The notes beneath the pieces were generated by a model. It searched no databases. It had not been told where the DNA came from and saw only the letters and a list, made by a program, of their open reading frames with translations. Of a stretch of DNA of 64,000 nt, positions 22,336 through 34,072 are shown piece after piece. The stretch is from Fasciola hepatica. Its lineage: Eukaryota; Platyhelminthes; Trematoda; Plagiorchiida; Fasciolidae. Location: NCBI GenBank assembly GCA_948099385.1, contig CANUEZ040000029.1, forward strand, positions 2,511,501-2,575,500, given 5' to 3'. Within the stretch, counting starts at the first letter, position 1, and each line of letters begins with the position of its first letter. A program made the position numbers and the translations under genes.

Positions 22336-23829
22336 GTGGCTACAATTCCTCCAAACCTGGCAGCCAGCTTAGGGGGCCATACGTTCAGCGTAAGTCATGG
22401 CCATGATAATGATAGTTTCACAACGGCTTTTTTCAATGCTCGCTCCCTTGTGAATAAACTTACATCCGTCCTCTCCTTTGCACCGCAGTCTCACCCGGAT
22501 GTAATCCTCGTAACTGAAACTTGGCTTACTGATAAAACTCCTTCCGACAAATCTCCGTACCCGGTTATAATATATCTGCTACGAACAGACCTGAGAGACG
22601 TGGTGGTGGATGTCTTGCTCATAGTAAGAGCAGTCTTGGAACATACTTACTCCAACTTCCTGTCCTTGATAAGTTCCAAGACTCTGTTTGGATCTGTATA
22701 CCACTGCTTTAGGGGCAGCTTGTCATTGGTTGTGTTTGCTTTCCACCGGGCTACAACATGGACAACGTAAATGCAATAACCGATGCGTTCTGTCGCTTAG
22801 CTAAAATCCGGCACTCTGCTAAAATCATGGCGGGGGACTTCAACCTCCCTGGCATTTGTTGGACAACCCTGAATTACTCTCCGAAGTTATGCAGTTTGAT
22901 CTCATGTATCGGTGCTGGCGGAAGGACACAACACGTTAGATCACCAACCATAAAAAACAATATTCTTGATCTTATCTTTACTTTACGCCTCTCAAAAATC
23001 AAGGCAAATGTCCTTAGCCACTTTCCTGGTTGTGATCATAAGGACATAACATGTAAATTCTCCGTTCGACTGCATCACCACGAAAGTCCTCAAAATCGAA
23101 AATCTTTCCAAAATGCACATTGGGGCACTCTACCCGCCATCCTGCGTAATCCTGCGTAACATCTGATCCTGAGATGGCGTCAGGTGTGATGTACTCTACC
23201 TTATTATGTTCTCTAAATATCATTTCTCCCGAGATAATTGAAGTCAGTGTGAGAAAGACCTATCGACAACAGAAAATGCAACGAAAGTTCCAGAAGTTGC
23301 AGCTTGCCTAAGAAAGGACCAACGACTTTTCTATCTTCCTCTGCCTCAGCCACCTCACACGCCAGCTACTAAGCAAAAATGGGAACAAGCTGGAGAAGCA
23401 GAAACTGTACGCCCTCAACCAGGCGAATAAAATACCCCACCTCTCTGGCCTTATTAAAACTCAAAACCCCCGCTGTACAACCAAAATACCATATTTGCTC
23501 CTATCAGAGAACATTAATATTAGCTCGCCTCAGTTAATCGCTGAGGCATTCAATAATTTCCTCGCTTCTACCCTCATAACAGACCACAATAGTTCAACCC
23601 AAGATCTCACCTCTTTGACTGCCGACAACTTGTCAACCGTAGCATTCTCAGCCAACGAAGTCAGAAAACTGTTAAATACCACCCGGCCTCTAGCCCACCC
23701 TGGACCCGATGGTATCCCACCAGCTCTGTTTCGTCTTGGCGGCCCGGACGTTGTGATGCATTTGCTGAACCTACTTAACCTCTCCACGTCACAAAGCATT
23801 TTCCCATCTCAGTGGAAAACTACCGATAG
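22336..23829 (+). pseudogene. CR1-like LINE copy 2, ORF2 fragment (endonuclease to RT entry)
   Basis: The 22336-22770 segment opens the APE-type endonuclease (FNARSLVNKL, DVILVTETWL with the catalytic Glu). The 22758-23159 segment continues in another frame with IMAGDFNLPGICW (Asp, Asn), TQHVRSPTIKNNILDLIF and GCDHKDITC (Asp-His). The 23495-23829 segment covers the linker and RT entry LAHPGPDGIPPALFRLGGPD and ends at FPSQWKT, where homology to the main LINE stops abruptly. The palm with FADD is missing, so this copy is truncated at its 3' side or interrupted by other DNA. Confidence 0.8.
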
Positions 23830-24650
23830 GTCGTCTCAGACACTTACGGCAATTGATACACCCTTTTCACCAAGTGAAGTCTTTGCTGAGAAATATCAGT
23901 ACGTAAATACCTACCTGTCAGTTAATTGGCCATCTCTCTTGCAAGTCACGTTTCTGCCACCATCGTAGCTACGCACCACACATCGAATTTTTGCCAGCTC
24001 CCAGTTTCATGCTGGTGAATTACGTTCCTTTCTTTTGAAAGCAAAACAGTTCGCTCAAAGTCTTTATGTTTTATACGGTCACTTCTTTCGCCACCATTTG
24101 GCAACCACAGTCCAGTGTGTTGTCCGTTTGTTTTACAATTGGCCTAACCGATATACGGTCATTGAACCCCAACTATGTAATTCTCGACCGGTTTTCTTGT
24201 TCTTTATGTGTTATGCCACAATTTTTCATCGTCTAATTTTACATCGTAACTCCTCTAATACATTGCAAAGCTCTACAGCTTGAATACGTCCCCTTCATGA
24301 ATGTTTCTTTTTCACGATATCCATGTATCCGCCGGTCTATTTCGGTTCTCCGACAGGACAGTCTTCCTTTTGTAGGATTTGTATGATCATTTACCATTCT
24401 CTACCCAATCCACACTTTGGAAGAATAACTACACCTACCTTCAGCCGGATCGACCACTTGGTCTTGAGTTTAAACTCGCCGGGCAGTACCGCAAAAATCG
24501 ACTGGAATGCCTTCTCTTACATTCGCTCGCGTTTACACAATTGTTTAATCCCCCTGTGAACTTCATTCAGCTTTCAACTACGCTGTTTGATCTTGCATTG
24601 CAGCATACTAGCCGAAATAAACTATTATTTATTTGTTCATTTACTTAATG
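23830..24650. other. Unassigned interval after LINE copy 2
   Basis: Frames at 24323-24559 and 24379-24648 were examined and no domain recognised. The break at 23829 probably marks an insertion or deletion junction. Confidence 0.3.
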
Positions 24651-26651
24651 GTCGCATACAGTGAGAGGCAGCAGGATGATGGCAAGGGAAGTGGCCATCA
24701 AATAGCTGGAGGATACAGAGAAAATGTGTAAATGTACAAATATATACATATGAGAGAAGCGGAAGCATGGAGCATTGAAAAGACTGAGCACGGAAATAGC
24801 AGTAACTGGAACAGGCAGGTAGGGTCAGACCAAGTGACAGAATTAACTCAGAAAAATCATGATGAATATGTTTGCGAAATGTGGACTTGGTGGATCAACA
24901 CGGAGAGAGGGAAACATCTTTAGAAGAGCAGAGGAGGCGAAAGTTGTGACTAAAAGTTCATAGACAAGGGAGTGTGAAGGGAAGGACCAGAGAAAACAAG
25001 TAAGAGTGAATCTAATGATCTCTGCCTGCGATACTTGGGGTGACGTTCGAGAACGTGTGGAGTCGTAATAAATGAGAGTACATAGTGCAGCAAAGTGATG
25101 GCTATGAAGATGGCTAAAGAACCCAGATTGAATGAAACACAGAATGGTCGGAGCAGTGTAGAATATCAGTGGAAAATCATAACCTGGAGATGAGGCGAAC
25201 TGTGGCGCAAACGTACAACAGCGAATAACGTAGGAGGGAAATAACTGAGTAGAGGACTGGATAAATCAGGTGATAGCAGACTATACGGTTTGAAACTGAA
25301 CGCGAAAATCACGATGTAAAGACTACCTTACATAAGGTGGAAAGTGAAAAGCAGGGCAATCCGAAAGGCACACTAGAGATACCAGTTTCAAGCGATATAC
25401 GACACAGGAGGTCAGAGTACTGACCGACCAGTAATAGTTAAGAGATGGTCAACCAGACGGTTTTACCGCAGATGAAACAGAAGTAAAACTGAGAAGAAAA
25501 AAAGGAAAGAAGTATTCAGGCAGGCAAACCTCTGATAGAACAAAAGGCACAAGAAACATGTGCGCGGATGGGATGGCAGAATAAAACTCGGGAGCCGCGT
25601 GTACGCAGGCAATTGCACAAACCGATTCGGCCAGAAGGTGCTGGTCTGGGCACTGCCTAAGAGGAAGATCCAGGGAAGAATTGTGGAGTCAAGCAGTGAA
25701 AATAAGACGATGGTGAACGGATAATAGGTGCTGCTTTAGAAGACGTGCAGTTTGGAAGTGCGGTTTCTAATACTGGGAATGGTCACGGTTACGGGTGGGT
25801 CTGGTGAGTAAAGACTAGAGACACGAAATAGGATGGCAAGTTAGGATACGATAAAATGGTATCTGCTGAGGTGTAGTAATGCTACCGGTGGGCTTTACGA
25901 GCCCAAGGAAGTACCAAGTGAATAGATATTAGCGGCTAGCGGGGGCGACATATACGGAAGACGAAATATTGACGGTCTTGGGCAGAGTAAAGTGGACTGG
26001 ACGACAGTAGCCTCATGCAGTGAGAGCCTTCATGGTAAGAAACGACGAAAGCAAGGACAGAAGGAGTTGGCTTGCATACAGAGGTAGAGCGACACAAGAA
26101 AAGTAATAGGAATAGTAACAAGAACGACAGATGAGAGAACCGTGACGGAGTAAGAATGGTATAAGCATGCGACCAGACATCGACTGGCTGGGTGCGGTAG
26201 GGTGAGGAGGGTTAGGGCTTGCAATTCGCTACCGGTGCAAGTGAGTAGGGCTTGCCGATGCAGACGACCTGCACTCTACTTGTGCCCCGTTCTAGGGGGG
26301 AGATCTGACAGCACGCCGCAAAGCTGGGACTGGCAATGATGATTGTACAGAGGGCAGGGAAGCCGCGATAAAGGCATATGTTCCAGGATCAGTTAGTCAG
26401 GTTTTGAGAACCAGGACAGGACAGTCAACGGCGACAGCTACCAGAGGATGGCCATATAACATCATTATCCAGGTGCACTAGCCGAGGATAGTCACTGTAT
26501 TGCCCGAGGTGGTTGATTAGCACTGAGGATCACTGGAAAACGAAATGAGATGGAGAAACGCAGTCTGGGTGTGGCTCAGCCAAGGATCAGCAATCAACGG
26601 AAGGAGAAAAGAAGGTGGAGCACGGGCTAATCGATGCCGTAGATCCCTAAG

Positions 26652-26706
26652 GCAAATCAATGCCATGGGAAGTAAGACGAAGAAAGAAAAAGGTGAACTT
26701 TGGATA
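26652..26706 (+). repeat. Diverged direct repeat unit, first
   Basis: GCAAATCAATGCCATGGGAA, GTAAGACGAAGAAAGAAAAA and GAACTTTGGATAA correspond to 27185-27247, where AAACTTTGGATAA closes the unit. Both translate to an MxSKTKKE...LWI string in one frame. Confidence 0.45.
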
Positions 26707-27184
26707 AGTAGGAGTCGAAAGATTTAGTAACAAGATTAAGACTCGACCTAGAGTAATCAATCAGTAGAAAATACAAGAAAATTCTGTAAGAAATTGGGGA
26801 AGAAAGTAGGCTGGAAGACGGTGTGGAAGTAAAATGGGTGAAGTTATAGCTGGACGTTCAGTTCGGTTGATAAGGCACGTCTAGGGAGAGAAATAAGACT
26901 GAAGTTTTCCCTCCGGAATTGCTGAAAAAGTGATTGAAGCCTATGTGGTGGGACTTAATGTGGAAGGAGGGCAAGGTAAGTAAAAGGATACCAAGGAGAG
27001 TCAAGCCACTGCTCGGTCTGTTAATGTGCGATGGGAGACAGAAAAGGCGGTGGAGGTTTGAAGGAGCAAAACATGCATGGATCGGTAATTATTTGAGGAT
27101 TCGAACAGAAAAGACAGGATGACGAAAAAAGTACTGTAGAAAATGGTAGGATTGGTTAACCTCAATGACGGTCGCTTAGTAAAC

Positions 27185-27247
27185 GGACCAAGGCAGAATT
27201 GAGACCATGGCAAGTAAAACTAAAAAAGAAAACAATAAACTTTGGAT
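27185..27247 (+). repeat. Diverged direct repeat unit, second
   Basis: Partner of 26652-26706 at about 535 bp spacing. Confidence 0.45.
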
Positions 27248-27260
27248 AACAGCTAATAGT

Positions 27261-30200
27261 AGGTTCTCGCCCGAGCTCCGTTATTCTCCTAGCTTCCTCT
27301 CCCCGAGGGCTCTGTAGATCAACGGGTAGGCACCGCACAATGCACTCCAGTGTGTGCGAAGCACTCAGGTCAGACTAGTGCTCTAAATTCTCCGGTGCTA
27401 TAGTGCAATCCCACGCGTTTTTCGCCAAATTTGTCAATTATTCAACGTTAACCACAGTCCATTTTGCCCAATTATTTTAAGTCCCATTGATACCGTTAAG
27501 TGACCAGGTTGATCAGAGACGGGCGTTGTACAATTCCGCGTCTGGTAGCCTGTGTCGCATGTCGCTGCAACCACTGTGAAACTTGTCCCCTCTTTTCCCT
27601 CCGGTGCCTTCTCGCTTGCCCTTTTGATTTCTTGCAGGTCAAGGGCCGTCAACAAGAAGGACTCCTTGGCATTCACCGGCAAAACCCAGAATATGCAAAA
27701 GCTCAGCGGCCTTGTTCGCCGTCGTCTGCGGTGCCCCCTGTATGCAGGTAATTTGGACAGCCTCAAAAGTGGTTTCGATGGTGCGAAACTTCGCCCCCAC
27801 ATTGTGGGGACCGAGTTAAATGTATAGTCGCGTTCCCCAAATGGTTAGTCCGTGTTAGAAATGACACTCATTTCAGCTTTCATGAGGTGGGTAGGAGCCA
27901 GAACCAATCGGGTGTCCGGATTCCCTTAGGCGGTTTGCTCTAGAGCCAGCACTCTCCTTTTCAAACTTTTCAAGTTCTTCTTGCCAGCTAAGCTTGGCAC
28001 CCAAGCATGTACATTTTATTGTAGGTAAAGCCGCAACATGGCCATTTGTACGGAGATGAAGAAGCATGTGCTGGTTTGCAGTAATTTATCAGAATAAGTA
28101 TATAATGCTACCTAGAGCAGCAGCCGGACTTTGAACACAAGATAAACACACAAAATGATACTGACAACGACAAGCAGTCGCTGATTCTAATTATCCTAGG
28201 CTTCACTTTAAAGATATCAGCGACGGACCAGAACCTAATATCCGGCGGTAAGTGGGGCTATTTTAGGTTCCCCTTCGGTTAGGCCAGGACTTGCTTCCGT
28301 CTATAGCCCCCGGTTCCCAGTTATTGACACGGTAAAGTATATACTCGGAAGAGCTCAACTGAGCACAACTGGAAACGCCGGAGCGGGATAAAGTGCATAC
28401 CGCAACAAAGCAACACAGGCGGAGAACAGGGTATTTGAATCGCATATTAATAACTCGGACTTCTACGGCAAGCACTCTGCTATAGTATTTCTCAGAATGT
28501 CCACAACGAAAAAACAAGGCGGGGTTCAGCGGAGGGACCAAAAAGCGAATGACTGAAGTTTCGGAAAAGAGTGTAATAAGTTGAACCAATAAAACAATAG
28601 AAATATAGAAGACTGGGAAGCCGTTCCGATTAGGACTAAACCAACCCTGGATACGTGAGTCACAATTATTTTACGACACACCCAAAGAAGTGGCCCTCCC
28701 CCAAGAGAAAGCCCAAGACTTCCACTTCGTCTAAAGTTTACCACTTAACTCATTAGCAAGTCTCAAGTCCTTGTCCACACATGAGTACATTTAAAGAAAC
28801 TATCAACAGTTAGACAGCTGAGAGGCGGTGTCCTGGTTAAAGCACAAGTTCGTTACCGCTTTTTCAAGGTTTTCTCACCGAATAAAGCCAAACTTTCGAA
28901 GGGCTGACAAGGTTCCAGCTACAAGCTGCAGCTAGTTCCGGATCTCATGACAAAATACCGAGCAAAAGATCGTTCTGCTATGCACCGCAGAGGTACTATG
29001 ATTCGGCCACAGTACTTTAGCGATGTCAACGTATTCCGAGTCGTAGCGGCAGTGATTCTCATGGTCAACACAGAGTATCATCGCTGGCCGAATTGAAAAA
29101 AACTTGATGTGACCAAACAGAATAACTATTGCAAATACGTTTCACAGCCTACGTTGATTTGTAGTCATACAACAGCGGTCTCAGGTTGGACCATACGGGG
29201 AAATGTTTTTCGTCTGGAAAATTTAGAGCCAGAAAGCATAGATCTGCATTTAGGAATGGCTTATACGTGGGCAGCTACAAATCCCCAAAACGCGATCGAG
29301 ATACAAATCGCACGTGACTTTATTGTTACCGGCAGCAAAGCATAGACGATTTTACGGATTCGAAAGCTGGAACAAGATCGATTCGCAGGTTCTACTGCAC
29401 TGAGTTAACTAGTTTTATACATGCAAATTATGTATAAACCTTATCTATACATCCAAAACTTTAAAAAAGGGAACCAGGACTCGGAAGGGTCGCCTTCAGG
29501 TACGACCATAATGGCAGTCAAAGGTTAAATCAAAAACCATCACGGCAAATGCAACCAAAATATAAACAAGTGTTCAGGTGTGGCATTGATATGCGCTGTA
29601 TTTGTTTTAGGGTCGGCAAGGATGAACCGCGTAGCCTAAACGAAGCAAATGTGCCACAGTGACTGGGGAGGAATTCTGCAAAGTTTCATCCGGCGATGAC
29701 GTTTTGTATAGGCCAAGGCGGTTACACTCTTCGGCTCAGTCGGGGTGTTTAGGAAACTCAGAAAATGTAGACTACAAAAAGCTACATGACGAGGAGCAAA
29801 ATGCTTGGCAAAATGAAGACTGTGAGTTCTTGACGAGAAATCGAAATTGTCACAAGGGTCTGGAAACTTTAGGGGGTTCAGCTCGCGATGTAAATACTTC
29901 AGGGACAAGCCCAGAGCAGAAGCATCACCTTAATACACAGTGAAATAACATAAGCCGGAAGCCTTAGAAATATATATCTGCAAGTCGTCAACAAGTCACC
30001 TTTCCAAAGTTCCTGCTATTCCACAAGTAACTCCATGTCATGGGCTGGTTTGAAGTTTCAACAAATTAACTCTTTTGTAAACTATGAACATCTTACCGAG
30101 TTAAACCCAGACGTACCTTCAAGATGGTGTGAGGGGCGGATCTCTGAGGAGTGCATGAAAGATGAACGAGATGGATTCGGTGTCAACGGGCAGCAGAGGT

Positions 30201-30550
30201 TCGGGCCGAATTTCGTTTACCGTGCTTTATCTTGGTCTGCCGCGTCGAGGTCGGTCTTGCCGCCGTCTTATCTAAGTAAACACACCGTACGGACATCTTT
30301 CAATATGTATTCTTCGGTTGTTTACAACACCGCCATGCTTGCAAGGCCATCGATTTCCGTGCGACGATCCTCGATTAGTCCAATAGGCCGTTCAGATTTG
30401 CGGAAGCCGCCTCCCTCGGGGGTGACTACATCGCAAAGTCTGAAAGATCTTTCTTTGGCTATCCACTTTTGGCTCAGCTTAAGAGTCGGTAAATAGCCTC
30501 TTGTCCAAAATTTTCAGAAAGCTCGTGCTAAGCGTTTCACTCTCTCTTTC
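27261..30550. other. Unassigned interval
   Basis: Frames up to 153 codons (for example 27434-27802 minus, 28263-28744 minus, 29659-29943 plus, 30035-30496 plus) show no recognisable motif. No RNA gene was recognised. Confidence 0.35.
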
Positions 30551-30557
30551 CTATGAT

Positions 30558-30782
30558 TCACTTTCCACGCAGAGTCTTCGGAACGACTGCCAGTACGTTT
30601 GACCGCAATGAAAACAGATCATTAGGAGCGAAAGCCGGCTTGCCTTCCAGTTCTTGGACAGTCGGCACTAGGAGTCTGTTGTTCGGCATGCTTTCTACTT
30701 CAGTTAGCAGGGTATTCAGAATCAAGCCTTCAAGGACTGGCTGTGAAACTGGAGCCGCGGATATTTTCCTGGCTGACTGCAT
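30558..30782 (-). pseudogene. Decayed BEL integrase end
   Basis: LNTLLTEVESMPNNRLLVP followed by FAPNDLFSLRSN matches the junction of integrase core and C-terminal domain in the young element. There is no frameshift at the point where the young copy lost a base, which confirms that the young copy's shift is secondary. Confidence 0.8.
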
Positions 30783-31489
30783 CTGCTTCTTCCGAACACC
30801 ACATCAATGACCGGCATAGGGTAGGATAAAAGTCGCTCCATTCTTTTAGCCACAGTTTTATCTCGTATTTTAGCGTGGCCCAGGAGGCTCCACCCTCGTC
30901 TGACCCCTCCCGCGCTTCAACCTAATCAGAACCACTATGAGTGTAAGATTTTGGGAATGCTCCCTGTCACAGCAGATACTTGGAAAGCCCTTAGGAACGG
31001 GCTCGAGTTCACGTTATGTAGCACTCCAATTTGAACTGCTCCGGATGGTATATTATCGGGCAGCCGTACCTATTCCGTTTGCTTTCCTACGTTTGCATAG
31101 ATAACGGAGAAAAACCCGGACTACGACCTCGTGAATGGACACCATGTCGGCTGAAATCTCACAGCCAGTACTACTGCGACCAGTTCTAGCCTCGAAAAGG
31201 ATACTAGACTAGGTGGGGCTGCCCTCCCCATGGAGACTACTATCTAATTTTTTCACCCACCGTTTTCGTCGGTCCATCTGCCCGGGGTCACTCACCTGTA
31301 GCGCACTTCTGAAGCACTTGAAAACAGGTGGGTTTTGAGCATAGGATACGCGCTTTGTGTTTCACGGATATATTGATGTCTTAGTATCGGCAAGTCGTCC
31401 AGGTTTTCCGACCAGTGATGCCGCTGATTGTCACAGTCTCCCTGGAGAGGTTATTTTTAACTTGTCTTTCTCCGACAAATGGATTAAAG

Positions 31490-32613
31490 CAGGCTCCTTC
31501 CAGTTAGTGGCCAAGGTAGAACAACTCTGAGAGGGTCATACAGATTTGAGATGGACGACAGAATTTACCTCCGTATAGTAGGTCTTTTGGGTCGACCAAG
31601 ATGGGATACGAATTCATCGCCTTTGGCATTCCATCGAGGCGTAAGCTTCACCGGTGAAAAGCACCCTGAAACTGCATCTAGGGATAAGTTTTCTCCGCCT
31701 GTGAGGTAAAATTGAGAACCTCATGGCCATTGAAGGCCTATTTTGTAGGCCTGGACCCTTTAGGCCTTAGAATGATAGTCAGTTCGGTCATACGTGAAAT
31801 TGCGGTATGCCGGTCATCAAAAGAACCTGGAAAATCATCCAAATGAAAAAGGATCACTGCTCTTTCTAATAGATCACAGATGTTGCTGAAATGCCTTGCA
31901 GTTTCCCGGAGGGCAAAGTTGGTGCAGAAGGGCGATGGTACCTTTCCCAATAGATGAACTGTCAGGCAGTACTCGCCGGCTTCTGTTCTACATTGTCTCC
32001 GGGCCACCAGAAAGTATGGAATGCTTCTCTACCTCTATCGGGCATCTTAGATTTTGAAAACGTTTCGTGCACATCCGCGGAGACAGCTACTTCACTCAGC
32101 TGTAAACAGCATAAAACTTTGACTAGTGCAGCCGTCCAATCTGAGCCCAGTGGTATTTGGTCATCGGGCGAGGCACCCTAAAATTAAGCAGCAAAACCGA
32201 AGACCACTATGAACTTTCCCGGTCTCTTCGGACTTGTGACCGGTTGGCGGAGTGAGTAACTCGTCGAATTTGCTACGGTGAGTGCCTCACTTGCACCTTC
32301 TATAAAGCAGGAGCCTATATTTTGTCGGAAGTTTACCATATATCCTCTCCCTAACGGCGGTTTTAGAATAAGCCTACCTATGAAGAAGTATAGTCAATTT
32401 AGGGCAAATTATCGGGTGTTTGGCATTGGTTTCATGATGTGTCTCAACGACACCGTAACCACACGGCAAAGAATCCCACACTTTTGCTTTCTCGCCTGCT
32501 ATTTTCTGAACCAGCCTATATTCTCGCGTAGGGACATTCCTATCATTTGCTGAGTCAGCAAATTCAGCATTACACGGGTGTTCGGAAGCCCGTTCAATGT
32601 CCGCCACTTCCAC
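31490..32613 (-). pseudogene. Decayed BEL reverse transcriptase
   Basis: The clearest part is 32007-31738: EYCLTVHLLGKVPSPFC, TNFALRETARH and then FHLDDFPGSFDD, matching YRMTVHPFGAISSPFC, ANYALRES and YIDDYLGSFDD. The catalytic box is LDD here. The thumb (about 31660-31490) reads WNAKGDEFVSHL and NLYDPLRVVLPWPLTGRSLL with in-frame stops, matching WDAETDDFIFEV and SLFDPLGFVSPWLLPGKILL. The upstream frame 32613-32374 holds a weaker match to the linker. Confidence 0.8.
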
Positions 32614-32891
32614 TAAATTGCAGTTTTTCCGGACCCGCTCGCAGTCTCTTTTACTTGTGCTAATATATGAGGCCCAATCAAAATATCATGCTTACTGCTT
32701 ACGGCGCTGCTCAGCCTCCTGTTCTGTGATCCAGGACCCGGTGTGCCTCTGCTACCTCACAACCGATCAACAAACCTATGTTGTTATTTTGCCATTCCTC
32801 TGTAGCAACCCCGTCTAAATGCGGCCAATGACCCAAAATCGACTACAATGACTTAGGTGCCCTTATCGGCAAACACTTAGTAATGAATGCT

Positions 32892-33296
32892 TCAAGCCTC
32901 TGCCTTGTTGTTTACGACCAAGGCGAAGAGACGTCGGTACATTTCGGTTGAATTGATGACTTGGTTACCACCTACTGTGCTCACCACCAGTGAAGAATTA
33001 TCCCCCTGATTTCGCACGTCTACAAATTCCTTCCTCACCAAAGTGTTATAGGAGTTGCTATCTACAGAGTCCAACGCTCTTATCCCCCTATCCGGGGCTC
33101 CTGCACCAGTTTATATCACTCCCAGGTAAAGGGGCTTATAGAAAGTGAAAGACACTGAGCTAACCACACTTGATTTCGTGGTTTCTTTAGCTTTCAACTT
33201 CCTGGTTTTGGGCAGAGACCAAAGGTGTTTTGTGTGGCATCCATCTTGAAAGCAACTTATTTTCACTCGGCAAACCACGGCCTGATTGGGACTCAC
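32892..33296 (-). pseudogene. Decayed BEL zinc knuckle and protease
   Basis: CFQDGCHTKHLWSLP (33260-33215) matches the end of the second knuckle, and FTFYKPLYLGVI the stretch before the protease. VDSNSYNTLV (about 33060) sits where the young element has VDSGSDTTLV, so the active-site Gly is replaced by Asn. SLVVSTVGGNQV follows as in the young copy. It is a dead enzyme. Confidence 0.75.
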
Positions 33297-33622
33297 TGAG
33301 GAAAATAAAGCAAGTACTTAAGCTCTTAGTTATTTTTCATCGTTTGTTGACATCTAATTTATGGAAGCGAAGACTCCCTGCCAGGCGATGTGGAGCACCA
33401 CGCACCTTACTTACTGGTGAGTTTTCCCTTTCGCTGGATAATGCGCGTGTGCTTGCCCGTGTATGACCCCCACTGAAATCCCTAGTCCAGCATTTTATTA
33501 GTATTGTAGCCCCAGGTAGCTTGCTGGTTTCATGTGCAAGTTTTCCAAAAAGACTATTCGTTGTTTGGACTTGAAAGTCTGTAAACTGCGTCAGGTCCTC
33601 AAAATTAGTTTCTCACCCAAAC

Positions 33623-34072
33623 CTACTGATCACTTCGTAATCCCCGGCCCATCGACCCTGTGGTTTTGTGGGTAAACTGCGCACGGCGGCCTCCAATGCA
33701 ATACATTTGCAATACATTTGGATCCAATAGACGGTGTGATGGATTCAGAGCGGCGCGGCAGTTTTGCACCTTTATCACCGGATCGATTAGGAGCCGAACT
33801 TGCCTCCGGAAAGTCTTGCCTCTGATGATATTCTGTCTATCAAGTTCCGGGCGACCTTCAGGATCACGAGTGCTTGGCAGATACCCTCTTCGGAATCCGG
33901 TATCGATCATCCATCCACCTCATCCCTGGCCCTTCCACGACTGTAAAGCAGCAGATGCAGGAAATTCAGTTCTGGATCAGAAGGTCTCCTACCCGCGAAT
34001 TTCTCAAACTGCTTGGTGAATCCGCAATATAGTTCCGCGATTCCGTCGGAAGGAGAGTGTTCCACTTTGGCA
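33623..34072 (-). pseudogene. Decayed BEL gag
   Basis: From 34072 the broken frames read LAKVEHSPSDG, YCGFTKQFEKF, FLHLLLYSRGRARDEVDG and then VIKVQNCRAAL. They match LPRVELTVFDR, YCKFVKQFETF, LLHLTHYCRGRAREAIDG and VIKMQNCSIAL in the young BEL gag. At least one stop and two frame changes interrupt it. Confidence 0.75.

Larger units (their letters stand above)
24651..27260. other. Purine-rich, gene-free block
   Basis: The plus strand is strongly A/G-biased over about 2.6 kb, the mirror of the pyrimidine-rich LINE 3' UTR stretches at 9-11.7 and 53.6-56.7 kb. It may be a LINE 3' UTR on the minus strand, but no hairpin tail was convincingly found at its low-coordinate end. It contains a diverged direct repeat at 26652-26706 and 27185-27247. 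Confidence 0.35.
30558..34072 (-). mobile_element. Decayed BEL/Pao element, minus strand
   Basis: Segments of all main domains lie in the right order on the minus strand: Gag (34072-33623), second zinc knuckle (33260-33240), protease (33074-32892), RT linker (32613-32374), RT (32007-31738), RT thumb (about 31660-31490) and integrase end (30782-30558). Each parallels the young BEL element at 14-20 kb in protein sequence. Internal deletions between RT thumb and integrase end shorten it, and stops and frameshifts are frequent. No LTRs were recognised. Confidence 0.75.

Noticed and set aside
33703..33722. Tandem duplication of an 11-mer (CAATACATTTG)
   Set aside because: A single short duplication inside a decayed gag; probably replication slippage.
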